Source of the DNA: Rubrivirga sp046845755
GTDB lineage: Bacteria > Bacteroidota > Rhodothermia > Rhodothermales > Rubricoccaceae
Length of the DNA stretch: 64,000 nucleotides
Direction of reading: 5' to 3'
NCBI RefSeq assembly: GCF_046845755.1
Contig: NZ_CP177357.1
Location: forward strand, 2,914,001-2,978,000
Below the pieces are notes generated by a model. It saw only the letters and a program-made list of their open reading frames with translations, searched no databases and was not told where the DNA came from. The position numbers were made by a program, and so were the translations under genes. Shown one piece after another: positions 41,569 through 48,992 of this stretch (within the stretch, counting starts at the first letter, position 1; every line of letters starts with the position of its first letter).

Positions 41569-43023
41569 ATGACCGCCCTCATGCCTTCCCCCTCCGGCCT
41601 CGACGCCGTGGACCGCCAGTGGGGCGGCCTCGCACCTGGCCGCGCCTACCTGCTCGTTGGCCGCGCCGGCGCCGGCCGCTCGGCCCTCGCCCTCCGTACT
41701 GCCAAGGCCACCGTGGACGCGGAGGAGGCATGCCTGGTGTTTTCGCCCCGCCCGCCCCAAGAGCTCGTCGGTGTGGGCCAGCAGGTCGGCCTCGACATCC
41801 CGGCGGCGCACCGCGCCGGCGCGCTCCGCGTGCTGCGCATCCCGTCCGCCGCCGACCTCGCCGCCAAGGGCGCCGCCGGCCTCGTCAAGACGTACCGCGA
41901 CCTGGTGGCGCTCGTCGCCAAGGACCGCCCGGCGCGCGTGGTGATCGAGGACTTTACGCCGCTCGTGCAGTTCGAGACCTTCGAGGCCTTCCACGAGGCG
42001 TTCTCCGACCTGGTCGGGGCCTTCCGCCAGCACGAGACGACGCTGGTCCTCGGCCTCGGCGACCCGGCCAACGAGGCGTCCCGGCGCCTGCTCGAGGTCG
42101 TCGAGGGGCTCGTCGACGGGACGGTCCGCCTGGGCGCCGACGGGACGGTCTCGCTGGCGGTGCCCCCCCAGTTCCCGTCCAGCGACGGGGCCTCTGTTGA
42201 GGCCGCGGCCCCGGCCGACCCCGAGGCCGCGCCCCCCATCGCCGCGCCGCTAGCGCCCGAAGCCGCTTCCGCGCCGTCCCCGCCGCCGCCAGCCGAGCCG
42301 GCGCCCGACGGCTTCAGCACCACCTTTTCGAACACGGGCCCGTCGCCCGACGGCGCGCCCGCCCAGCACCCGGCGTCCGTGCCGGAGGCCCCGGCGGCGG
42401 CCGGCGCGACCACCAGCAACCCCCCGGCCACCGACGTCGTGCCGCCCGACGCGCCGCACCCGTCGCTGCTCGCCCCGCCCGCCGACCCGTTCGGGCTCGA
42501 CCCCGCCGACGAGCTCGTCCAGCAGGGCTACCTCGCCGACTCGCGCGCGGGGGGCGGCGTGCCCCCCGGCCCCGCGCCCGGCGCCCCGCCCCCGAAGCCC
42601 TCATTCGCGCCCATCGGCGCCAGCGCCCCCGCCTCCGACCCCGGCGCCGACTTCCGGGTCGCCCTCGACGCCGCCTTCGCCAGCCGCAGCGCCGGCATTC
42701 CGTTCGTCGTCGTCGCCTTGCGCGTCGACCCGGCGGCGCCCGAGGCGGCGGCCTTCCACGCCGTCGAGGCCGGCCTCCGGTCGGCGCTCCGCCCGACGGA
42801 CCGCCTGCTCGTCGACGCCCCACGCAAGCGCGCCGCCGTCGTGCTGCCGTCGTCGGGCCCGGAGGCCGCACAAGCGCTCTTCGGCGGGCTCCAGACCTCG
42901 CTCCGCCAACACCTCGGCGCCGACGCCGAGCGCGTCTTGCAGTCCGTCGCGGCCGTGACCGTCCCCGACGGCCAGCCGTTCGAGACCTCCGCCGAGCTGC
43001 TGGCGTACGCCTTCGAGAGCTGA
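41569..43023 (+). CDS. KaiC-like RecA-fold protein with altered Walker A and C-terminal GGDEF-like domain
   Basis: 484 residues. Residues ~6-210 follow the RecA/KaiC fold: 'SGLDAVDRQWGGLAPGRAYLLVGRAGAGRSALAL', where the Walker A motif reads GRAGAGRS (31-38), with Arg37 replacing the essential Lys; 'RVVIEDFTPL' resembles Walker B. A Pro/Ala-rich disordered linker spans ~215-355. The C-terminal ~124 residues (361-484) look like a degenerate GGDEF domain: helix-strand pattern, 'ALRPTDRLLVDAPRKRAAVVLPSSGPEAAQAL' aligned with the GGDEF region but with no GGDEF motif. The protein is probably a non-hydrolysing, signalling or scaffold protein; its function is unknown. The ATG at 41569 was preferred over one 45 bases upstream. 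It is divergent from the aldehyde dehydrogenase. Confidence 0.7.
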   Translation: MTALMPSPSGLDAVDRQWGGLAPGRAYLLVGRAGAGRSALALRTAKATVDAEEACLVFSPRPPQELVGVGQQVGLDIPAAHRAGALRVLRIPSAADLAAKGAAGLVKTYRDLVALVAKDRPARVVIEDFTPLVQFETFEAFHEAFSDLVGAFRQHETTLVLGLGDPANEASRRLLEVVEGLVDGTVRLGADGTVSLAVPPQFPSSDGASVEAAAPADPEAAPPIAAPLAPEAASAPSPPPPAEPAPDGFSTTFSNTGPSPDGAPAQHPASVPEAPAAAGATTSNPPATDVVPPDAPHPSLLAPPADPFGLDPADELVQQGYLADSRAGGGVPPGPAPGAPPPKPSFAPIGASAPASDPGADFRVALDAAFASRSAGIPFVVVALRVDPAAPEAAAFHAVEAGLRSALRPTDRLLVDAPRKRAAVVLPSSGPEAAQALFGGLQTSLRQHLGADAERVLQSVAAVTVPDGQPFETSAELLAYAFES

Positions 43024-43027
43024 GAGG

Positions 43028-43090
43028 GCGGTCGGTGATCGGTCGTCGGTTCTCGGAGTCCCGATCACTGGACACCGACAACGGGTCACC
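43028..43090. repeat. Degenerate heptamer array between the KaiC-like and BshB1 genes
   Basis: The whole spacer reads as nine degenerate 7-bp units (e.g. GCGGTCG, GTGATCG, GTCGTCG) running up to and into the stop codon of bshB1. Confidence 0.65.
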
Positions 43091-43850
43091 GAAACGGCCG
43101 CTCGCGGTCGAGCACTGCGACGAGGTCGTCCACGCCGACGGGGCCGTGGCGGTACACGAACGGCTCGCCGTAGTCGGCGCCGATGCGGTAGCCGTAGGTC
43201 CGCGCCCGGGCCTCGACCCACTTCAGGAAGCGCGGGTTCGAGATGTACGTCTCCGGGCCGTCGCCGCCGTCGTTACCATCGTCCCCGCCGGGCTGGTAAA
43301 ACTGGCTCTCGAACGCCAGCAGCGCCCGCATCCGCCGCTCCCACACCGACGACACGTCGACCACGAACGTGGGCTCGACGTCGAGCGCCTGGAGGTAGTG
43401 GAGCACGTGGTGCGGGCGCCACGCTTGCTGCGGCGTCCCGTCGTCCTCGGCCGTCTCGATCTTGGCCAACCCGCTGTAGAACAGGGCGTCGACCGCCAGC
43501 TCAGTCGCGTCGCCGTGGTCGGGGTGGCGGACGTGCTCGGCGGTGATGAGCACGATCCGCGGGCGGTGCCGCCGGATCGAGCGGATGAGGGCGCGCTGGG
43601 TCTCCTTCGTGTTCTGGATGTCGCCGTCAGGGAGCCCGAGGTTCTCTCGCGCCGCGAGCCCCAGGATCTCACCCGCGCGGGCGGCCTCTTTCATCCGGCC
43701 CTCCGGCGTGCCGCGCGTGCCGAGCTCGCCACGCGTAAAGTCCACGATGCCGGTCCGGTAGCCCTGGTCTGCGAGCAGGCACATCGTGCCGCCGGCGCAG
43801 AGCTCGACGTCGTCGGGGTGGGCGGCGAGGGCGAGGACGTCGAGGGGCAT
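43086..43850 (-). CDS. bshB1: Bacillithiol biosynthesis deacetylase BshB1
   Basis: 254 residues. The PIG-L/LmbE-type N-acetylglucosaminyl deacetylase fold is indicated by LALAAHPDDVELCAGGT at 6-22 (zinc ligands His11 and Asp14, catalytic Asp13), 'GELGTRGTPEGRMKEAARAGEILG' and HVRHPDHGDA at ~105-114 (third ligand His). This is the BshB1 pattern; the enzyme removes acetyl from GlcNAc-malate in bacillithiol synthesis, the low-molecular-weight thiol of Bacteroidota and Firmicutes. BshA and BshC are not in the window. The gene is bounded on both sides by heptamer arrays (43028-43090, 43852-43900). The ATG at 43850 is the conventional start. Confidence 0.92.
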   Translation of the reverse strand: MPLDVLALAAHPDDVELCAGGTMCLLADQGYRTGIVDFTRGELGTRGTPEGRMKEAARAGEILGLAARENLGLPDGDIQNTKETQRALIRSIRRHRPRIVLITAEHVRHPDHGDATELAVDALFYSGLAKIETAEDDGTPQQAWRPHHVLHYLQALDVEPTFVVDVSSVWERRMRALLAFESQFYQPGGDDGNDGGDGPETYISNPRFLKWVEARARTYGYRIGADYGEPFVYRHGPVGVDDLVAVLDRERPFR

Positions 43851-43851
43851 G

Positions 43852-43900
43852 GGGGGACGGGGGACGGGGGACGGGGGACGGGGGACGGGGGACGGGGGAC
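43852..43900. repeat. Perfect (GGGGGAC)7 heptamer array
   Basis: Seven perfect copies of GGGGGAC lie one base upstream of the bshB1 start codon, so the array covers the likely promoter/5' leader region of that gene. G-runs every 7 bp give high potential for G-quadruplex formation on the plus strand. Confidence 0.92.
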
Positions 43901-43990
43901 GGGAAGATGCGCGCGCAGGAGCGCAGAGTCCACCCGGTCGCCCTGGGCGCCGAGTCGCGCGGCAGGGCCCCAGCCCCATCCCCCGGATGT

Positions 43991-44053
43991 CGGTCCGTGG
44001 TCCTCGGTCCTCCGTCCTCCGTCCCCGGTCCTCGGTCCGTCGTCCCTGGTCCT
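43991..44053. repeat. Heptamer array abutting the Spondin_N lipoprotein stop codon
   Basis: Nine 7-bp units of consensus CGGTCCT (variants CCGTCCT, TGGTCCT, CGGTCCG) end exactly at the lipoprotein stop codon at 44054. They are of the same family as GGGGGAC read on the other strand. Confidence 0.8.
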
Positions 44054-44704
44054 CTACTGCCGCTCGAACACCAGCCGCCCGACGACGGTGCCCGCCAGCG
44101 GGGCGTAGGCGACGGCCGCGATCGGGGCCCGGGCCGCTCGCGGCGCGTTCGCCGAGGTGTAGCCCGCCCCGTCGTCCGTGCCGGCGTCGTAGACGATCGC
44201 GTCGATGACCACGCGATCCGCCCAGCCGTCGCCGTCGCGCAGGTCGAGGCCGTCGACGCCGACGAACCAGTCGGGGCTGGGCGCCAGCATGCTCACGACC
44301 GTCGCGGCCGGGCGGGCGTCGGTGACGGTGACGGTGGCGCCCGCGGTGCCGGGCGACGGGCGCAGCGGGTCGCCCTCGAGGTACGCCGCCGCGTCGCCGA
44401 GCACCTCGACCTCGGCGCGGAGCCCGGCCGTGCTCCCGGTCTCGGCCATCGCGCGGACGCCGTCGCTGGCGACCGCTCCAACGCGCCAGAGCGACACCTC
44501 GGCCGCGTGCGCGGCGCCGGTCAGGCGCGAAAAGTGGGGGTCGGGCGGGAACGCCTCCGGATGCGTCGCCGCGCTCCACGTCGCCTCGAAGGTGACGGCG
44601 TAGGTCGCCGGCGCCAGCGGCTCGGGGTCGAACGGCGGGTCGACATCGGAGAAGACGTCGCACCCGGCGACGAGGAGGACAGCGGCGAACAGGGCAAGGC
44701 GCAT
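44054..44704 (-). CDS. Spondin_N domain lipoprotein
   Basis: 216 residues. Lipoprotein signal (MRLALFAAVLLVAGC, lipobox Val-Ala-Gly-Cys15). The rest is a Spondin_N domain: 'YAVTFEATWSAATHPEAFPPDPHFSRLTGAAH', 'VSLWRVGAVASDGVRAMAETG', and 'SPDWFVGVDGLDLRDGDGW', followed by a final beta segment ending VGRLVFERQ. The domain, best known from F-spondin of animals, folds as a C2-like beta sandwich. It is found in secreted proteins of Bacteroidota with unknown ligand. The protein is probably anchored in the outer membrane. It is isolated by heptamer arrays from the bshB1 gene, and by a small spacer from the zinc-ribbon gene. Confidence 0.8.
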   Translation of the reverse strand: MRLALFAAVLLVAGCDVFSDVDPPFDPEPLAPATYAVTFEATWSAATHPEAFPPDPHFSRLTGAAHAAEVSLWRVGAVASDGVRAMAETGSTAGLRAEVEVLGDAAAYLEGDPLRPSPGTAGATVTVTDARPAATVVSMLAPSPDWFVGVDGLDLRDGDGWADRVVIDAIVYDAGTDDGAGYTSANAPRAARAPIAAVAYAPLAGTVVGRLVFERQ

Positions 44705-44781
44705 GGCGGCAGGGGCGGGTGCTCGCGAGACGTGGCACGCCGGCCCGTTCGTACGCCGAGGCGGGAAAAGGTGGCGCCGTC

Positions 44782-44985
44782 CTACCCGAAGACCCCCAGC
44801 AGCCATGCCAGCACGGGCAAGGCGAACAGCACCATCAGCCCGACGAACAGCCACGCACTCGCGGTCATGCTCGCCTTGCGGACGGGGAACTCGTAGCCGC
44901 AGTACGGGCACGTGTCGAGGTCGTCGGCGACCGTAAACCCGCAGCTCGGGCACTCGCGCTCGCCGGGTCCGGGGGCGTCGATCAC
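44782..44985 (-). CDS. Small zinc-ribbon membrane protein
   Basis: 67 residues, easily missed. A GTG at 44985 gives MIDAPGPGERECPSCGF... with four Cys in two CxxC pairs (CPSCG and CPYCG, the zinc ribbon), then a short basic segment and one C-terminal transmembrane helix (SAWLFVGLMVLFALPVLAWLLGVF). The start codon overlaps the stop of mnmA as GTGA, a typical translational coupling. The ribbon faces the cytosol if the tail-anchored topology is right. The function is unknown; the family is a zinc-ribbon-TM class seen in Bacteroidota. Confidence 0.72.
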   Translation of the reverse strand: MIDAPGPGERECPSCGFTVADDLDTCPYCGYEFPVRKASMTASAWLFVGLMVLFALPVLAWLLGVFG

Positions 44986-46139
44986 AGCGTCGGAAGGGCG
45001 ATAAAGTCGGAGGAGCCGGCGGCGTTGGGGACGGCAGGCGACGGGGCGATCCAGCCGCCCGCGACCACGTCGTCGCCGTCGTAGAGCACGGCGGCCTGGC
45101 CCGGGGCGACGGCCGCGCGGGGCGTCTCGAAGACGGCCTCGAAGGCGTCCGGAGCGGTCTGCCGGGCGACGGTGCCTGCGCCGGGGTCGCGGTGGCGGAT
45201 CTGGCCGTGCAGCGCCGCCTCGCCGTCGATCCCCGCCCACTTGCCCCACACCACGCCCTCGGCCGCCAGCGCCCGAGCGCCCAGCGCCGCACGCGGGCCC
45301 ACGACGACGGTGTTCGTCTCGGGCTCGATGCGGACCACGTAGACCGGCTCGCCGAGCGCGATCCCCAGCCGCCGCTGGCCGACGGTGTAGAACGGGTACC
45401 CGTCGTGCGTCCCGACCGTCTCGCCGGTCTCGACGTGGACGAACGGCCCGCCCGCGAGCGCCGCCAGCGACGGCTCGCGGCGACGGAGGAAGCCCCGATA
45501 ATCGTCGTCGGGCACGAAGCAGATCTCGTAGGAGTCCTTTTTGCCGGCGACGTGGCCCATGCCCATCTCGGCCGCCAAGCGTCGGATCTCGGTCTTCGCC
45601 AGCCCGCCGAGCGGGAAGAGGGTCCGCGCGAGGTGCGCCTGGGCGACCCCCCACAGCACGTACGACTGGTCCTTGCTCGCATCGAGCCCCCGGCTGACCG
45701 CGTAGCGCCCGCCGTGCTCGCGGACACGCGCGTAGTGGCCCGTCGCGATATGCTCGCAGCCGAGCGCGTCGGCGCGCTTCATGAGGGCGGCCCACTTGAT
45801 GTGCGTGTTGCATAGCACGCACGGGTTCGGCGTCCGCCCGGCGAGGTAGTCGCTGGCGAACCGGTCGATCACCCAGTCGCCAAACTCCTCGCGGATGTCG
45901 ACGACGGTGTGGCTGGCGCCGAGCCGGACGGCGACGGCGCGGGCGTCGTTCATGTCGTCGAGCGAGCAGCACCCGGAGGTCGTCCGCGAGACGCCGGAGC
46001 CGCCGAGCGAGGTCTCGTAGTCCCACGTCTTCATGGTCACGCCCACGACCTCGTAGCCAGCCTCGTGCAAGAGGCCGGCCGTGACCGACGAGTCGACGCC
46101 GCCGCTCATGGCGACGAGCACGCGGCCGTGACGGCTCAT
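44982..46139 (-). CDS. mnmA: tRNA-specific 2-thiouridylase MnmA
   Basis: 385 residues. The PP-loop ATP motif is LVAMSGGVDSSV at residues ~8-19, followed by 'GVTMKTWDYE', the first catalytic cysteine in 'TPNPCVLCNTHIKW' (about Cys105), 'ATGHYARV', 'KDQSYVLWG', and the second catalytic Cys in 'SYEICFVPDD'. It thiolates U34 of tRNA-Lys, -Glu and -Gln at position 2, with sulfur relayed from a desulfurase. Length and motifs are complete. A TAGCTTGG box lies 25 bp upstream. It is co-transcribed and overlaps a zinc-ribbon membrane gene. Confidence 0.96.
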   Translation of the reverse strand: MSRHGRVLVAMSGGVDSSVTAGLLHEAGYEVVGVTMKTWDYETSLGGSGVSRTTSGCCSLDDMNDARAVAVRLGASHTVVDIREEFGDWVIDRFASDYLAGRTPNPCVLCNTHIKWAALMKRADALGCEHIATGHYARVREHGGRYAVSRGLDASKDQSYVLWGVAQAHLARTLFPLGGLAKTEIRRLAAEMGMGHVAGKKDSYEICFVPDDDYRGFLRRREPSLAALAGGPFVHVETGETVGTHDGYPFYTVGQRRLGIALGEPVYVVRIEPETNTVVVGPRAALGARALAAEGVVWGKWAGIDGEAALHGQIRHRDPGAGTVARQTAPDAFEAVFETPRAAVAPGQAAVLYDGDDVVAGGWIAPSPAVPNAAGSSDFIALPTL

Positions 46140-46164
46140 GACGTGCAGGGGGAGTGGGACCCGG

Positions 46165-46172
46165 CCAAGCTA
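46165..46172 (-). promoter_or_regulatory. Possible -7 promoter box of mnmA (TAGCTTGG)
   Basis: On the minus strand TAGCTTGG lies 25 bases upstream of the mnmA ATG. It matches the TAnnTTGG form of the recurrent box. Confidence 0.35.
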
Positions 46173-46369
46173 GGCCGCCTCGGTGAGGGCGCTGCGAGGG
46201 CGGGGTGGAGATTCCGGGGCGCGACCGGGCATATGACCGTCAGGTCGCACGAGACCAGAGCACTATGTGATCACTGTGCGCGGCCCCGTGACACGGCGAG
46301 TTTCTCCCTTCTTCGCCCTCCGCCAGGAGGGCGGCCCGCATCTTGGGTGCTCCCGGTCCCCCCACCCGT

Positions 46370-46768
46370 ATGGCCCCGCAGACGCCCTCCCGCCGCGAGC
46401 GGATCAAGACGCCCGACGCCCCCGCCGCGATCGGCCCGTACTGCCAGGGCCTGCTCGTCGGCGGCACGCTCTACGTGTCCGGCCAGATCGCGCAGGACCC
46501 CAAGACCGGCGAGATGATCGAGGGCGACGTGCAGGACGAGACGGCCCAGGTGCTCGACAACATCGGCGCCGTGCTCCGCGCGGCCGACATGGACTTCGCG
46601 CACGTCGTCCAGGTGACGCTCTTCCTGCGCGACATGTCGGACTACGCGTACGTCAACGAGGTCTACGCGCGGTACTTCAGCGGGGCCACGCCGGCGCGCG
46701 AGGCGCTCGAGGTCGGCAAGCTGCCGCACGAGGCATGCGTCGAGATCAGCTGCATCGCCGTCGGCTGA
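46370..46768 (+). CDS. ridA: RidA family deaminase (2-iminobutanoate/2-iminopropanoate)
   Basis: 132 residues. The YjgF/RidA fold is shown by 'IKTPDAPAAIGPYCQGLLVGGTLYVSGQIAQDP', the 'VLDNIGAVLRAADMDFAHVVQVTLFLRDM' helix and 'PAREALEVGKLPHEACVEISCIAV' with the conserved Arg (R in PARE, about 111) and terminal Glu that form the trimer active site. It hydrolyses reactive enamines/imines such as 2-aminoacrylate released by PLP enzymes, in the cytosol. The ATG at 46370 gives the normal length. It is 230 bp from mnmA, divergent, and 98 bp upstream of the metal ATPase. Confidence 0.93.
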   Translation: MAPQTPSRRERIKTPDAPAAIGPYCQGLLVGGTLYVSGQIAQDPKTGEMIEGDVQDETAQVLDNIGAVLRAADMDFAHVVQVTLFLRDMSDYAYVNEVYARYFSGATPAREALEVGKLPHEACVEISCIAVG

Positions 46769-46865
46769 TCGGCCTCCGGCGGGGGATGGCCCCACACGCC
46801 GCTCCGCCTCGACAGGGCACACCGGAGGCGGCTGGCGCGTAGCGTAGGGCTGCCCCCGCTCCGCC

Positions 46866-48827
46866 GTGCCCCCTCCGTCCGACGCCCCCGCCCTCTCGCT
46901 CGCGGTTGGCCGTGCGCCGGCCGTGCCCGCCGCGGCACCCGACGGCTCGGGCAGGGGACGGCGCGAGGCCGTCTTCGTGGTGCTCTCGCTGGCGGGGCTG
47001 GTCGTTGGGCTCGTGGCCGAATGGCAGGGCTGGCCGATCGCCAGCGGGGTCGGGTACGCGGTCTCGTACGCCTTCGGCGGCTGGTTCGGCCTGCGCGCCG
47101 GGCTGGCGGCCCTCCGGCAGCGGACGGCCGACATCGACCTGCTGATGGTGCTGGCCGCGCTCGGCGCCCTCGCCATCGGAGCGCCCTTCGAGGGGGCGAT
47201 GCTGCTCTTTCTGTTCTCGCTCTCGAACGTCCTGCAGACCGTCGCCCTGGGGCGGAGCCGCCGCGCGATCGGCGCGCTGATGGCCCTCCGGCCCGACGAG
47301 GCGCGCGTCGAGCGCGCCGGCGTCTGGGTGGAGGTCCCGGTCGAAGAGGTCGCTAAGGGCGACACCGTCCGCGTGCTCCCCGGCGGCCGGATCCCGCTCG
47401 ACGGCGTGGTCCTGAGCGGCCGCAGCGCCGTCGACCAGGCCTCGCTCACCGGCGAGAGCGTCCCGGTGACGAAGGCCGAGGGCGACGACGTGTTCGGCGG
47501 GACGACGGTCGGCGGCGGCGCGCTCGACATCCGGGTCACCAAGACGGCAAACGACAGCGCGATCGCGCGTGTGATCGCGATGGTGGAGGACGCTCAAGCG
47601 CAGAAGGCCGAGACGCAGCGGCTCATCGACCGCTTTGAGCAGCCCTACGCGCTCGGCGTGATCGCGCTGACCGCGCTCGCGATCGCCGTTCCGATCGTCG
47701 GCTGGTCCGAGCCGTTTCGCTCCGCCTTTTACCGTGCGATGACGTTGATGGTGGCCGCCAGCCCGTGCGCGCTCGTCATCTCGACGCCCGCCGCCGTGCT
47801 CAGCGCGATTGCCGCCGCCGCCCGGAGCGGCGTGCTCTTCAAGGGGGGCGTGACGGTCGAGGACGCCGCCCGCATCCGCGCCGTGGCCTTCGACAAAACG
47901 GGCACGCTGACGGCGGGCCTGACGCGCCTCACCGACGCCGTCTCGCTCGACGGCGACCCCGACCGACTCGTGGCGCTCGCGGCAGCCGTCCAGGCGCGGA
48001 GCGAGCACCACCTCGCGCAGGCGACGGTCCGCGAGGCGGCGGCGCGCGAGCTCGCGGTCGCCGAGGCCGACGCCTTCCGGGCCGTCGCCGGGCGCGGCGT
48101 GTCGGGCGCCGTCGGCGGGCGGACGGTCCGCATCGGCAACCCGGGCTTTTTTGGCGACCGTGCCGTCCTCGGGATCGACGCGGCGCTCGCCGAGGTCGAG
48201 CGGCTCCGCGAGCAGGCACGGACGGCCGTGGTCGTGACCGAGGCCGACGCCAGCGGGGAGCGGGCCGTCGGCGTGCTCGCGTTCGCGGACGTGCTCCGCC
48301 CCGGCGCGCGAGACGTCGTCGCCCAGCTCCACGCGCTCGGCATCGAGCACGTCGCGATGCTGACCGGCGACACTGAGTCGGTCGGCCGCGCGATGGCCGA
48401 CGAAGCGGGCGTCGACGCGGTCTACGCGGACCTGCTGCCCGAAGACAAGGTGGCGCTGGTCCGCGACCTGGAGGCCGAGTGGGGCGCGGTCGCGATGGTC
48501 GGCGACGGGGTCAACGACGCGCCCGCGCTCGCGGCGGCCACACTCGGCATCGCGATGGGCGGCGCCGGAACCGACGTGGCGCTGGAGACCGCTGACGTGG
48601 TGCTGATGGCCGACGACCTCGGCAAGATCCCGTTCTTGCTGCGCCTCAGTCGCCGCACGCGCCGCACGCTGGCGGTCAACCTCGCCATCTCGTTCGGGAT
48701 GATCGGCGTGATGGTGGCCTCGATTCTGGCCGTCGGGCTCCCCCTCCCGTTGGCGGTCGTCGGCCACGAGGGGAGCACCGTCGTGGTCAGCCTCAACGGC
48801 CTGCGGCTCCTCGGGGCGAGGGCGTGA
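46866..48827 (+). CDS. P1B-4-type heavy-metal ATPase (CoaT/CtpD/PfeT-like)
   Basis: 653 residues with no N-terminal metal-binding (HMA) domain. Motifs: TGES at 195-198, SPC at 299-301 in the sixth helix, phosphorylated Asp343 in DKTGT, 'MVGDGVNDAPAL', and HEGST at 634-638 in the last helix. SPC plus HEG(G/S)T is the P1B-4 signature, a group exporting Co2+, Fe2+, Ni2+ or Zn2+ from the cytosol; about six membrane helices, as here, instead of eight. One oddity: the usual SEHP motif in the nucleotide domain reads SEHH (381-382). The substrate cannot be told from sequence. The GTG at 46866 was taken as the start; later Mets fall in the first helices. A perfect heptamer array follows the stop by one base. 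Confidence 0.9.
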   Translation: MPPPSDAPALSLAVGRAPAVPAAAPDGSGRGRREAVFVVLSLAGLVVGLVAEWQGWPIASGVGYAVSYAFGGWFGLRAGLAALRQRTADIDLLMVLAALGALAIGAPFEGAMLLFLFSLSNVLQTVALGRSRRAIGALMALRPDEARVERAGVWVEVPVEEVAKGDTVRVLPGGRIPLDGVVLSGRSAVDQASLTGESVPVTKAEGDDVFGGTTVGGGALDIRVTKTANDSAIARVIAMVEDAQAQKAETQRLIDRFEQPYALGVIALTALAIAVPIVGWSEPFRSAFYRAMTLMVAASPCALVISTPAAVLSAIAAAARSGVLFKGGVTVEDAARIRAVAFDKTGTLTAGLTRLTDAVSLDGDPDRLVALAAAVQARSEHHLAQATVREAAARELAVAEADAFRAVAGRGVSGAVGGRTVRIGNPGFFGDRAVLGIDAALAEVERLREQARTAVVVTEADASGERAVGVLAFADVLRPGARDVVAQLHALGIEHVAMLTGDTESVGRAMADEAGVDAVYADLLPEDKVALVRDLEAEWGAVAMVGDGVNDAPALAAATLGIAMGGAGTDVALETADVVLMADDLGKIPFLLRLSRRTRRTLAVNLAISFGMIGVMVASILAVGLPLPLAVVGHEGSTVVVSLNGLRLLGARA

Positions 48828-48828
48828 C

Positions 48829-48884
48829 GGGGACTGGGGACTGGGGACTGGGGACTGGGGACCGGGGACCGGGGACCGGGGACC
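48829..48884. repeat. Perfect (GGGGACT)4(GGGGACC)4 array
   Basis: Eight consecutive 7-bp units without a mismatch, four GGGGACT then four GGGGACC, one base after the ATPase stop codon. GGGGACT reads AGTCCCC on the other strand, a permutation of CCCCAGT, the heptamer known from cyanobacterial short tandemly repeated repeats. The rest of the intergenic space to 48992 holds nothing else recognisable. Confidence 0.95.
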
Positions 48885-48992
48885 GAATATGCGTCGCCAG
48901 CTTCAACCACGCCGCGTGAAACGAGAAGCGCGCTGCATTCCCCCAATTCCCAATTCCGCGAACCGAAGGTCGACAGTAGCCAGAGCGAGCCT

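Noticed and set aside
46200..46300. GTGATCAC palindrome as a CRP/FNR-type operator upstream of ridA
   Set aside because: Only one half-symmetric 8-mer with weak flanks, and no regulator gene nearby.
43852..48884. Heptamer arrays considered as CRISPR arrays
   Set aside because: Units are 7 bp and contiguous without spacers, and there are no cas genes.
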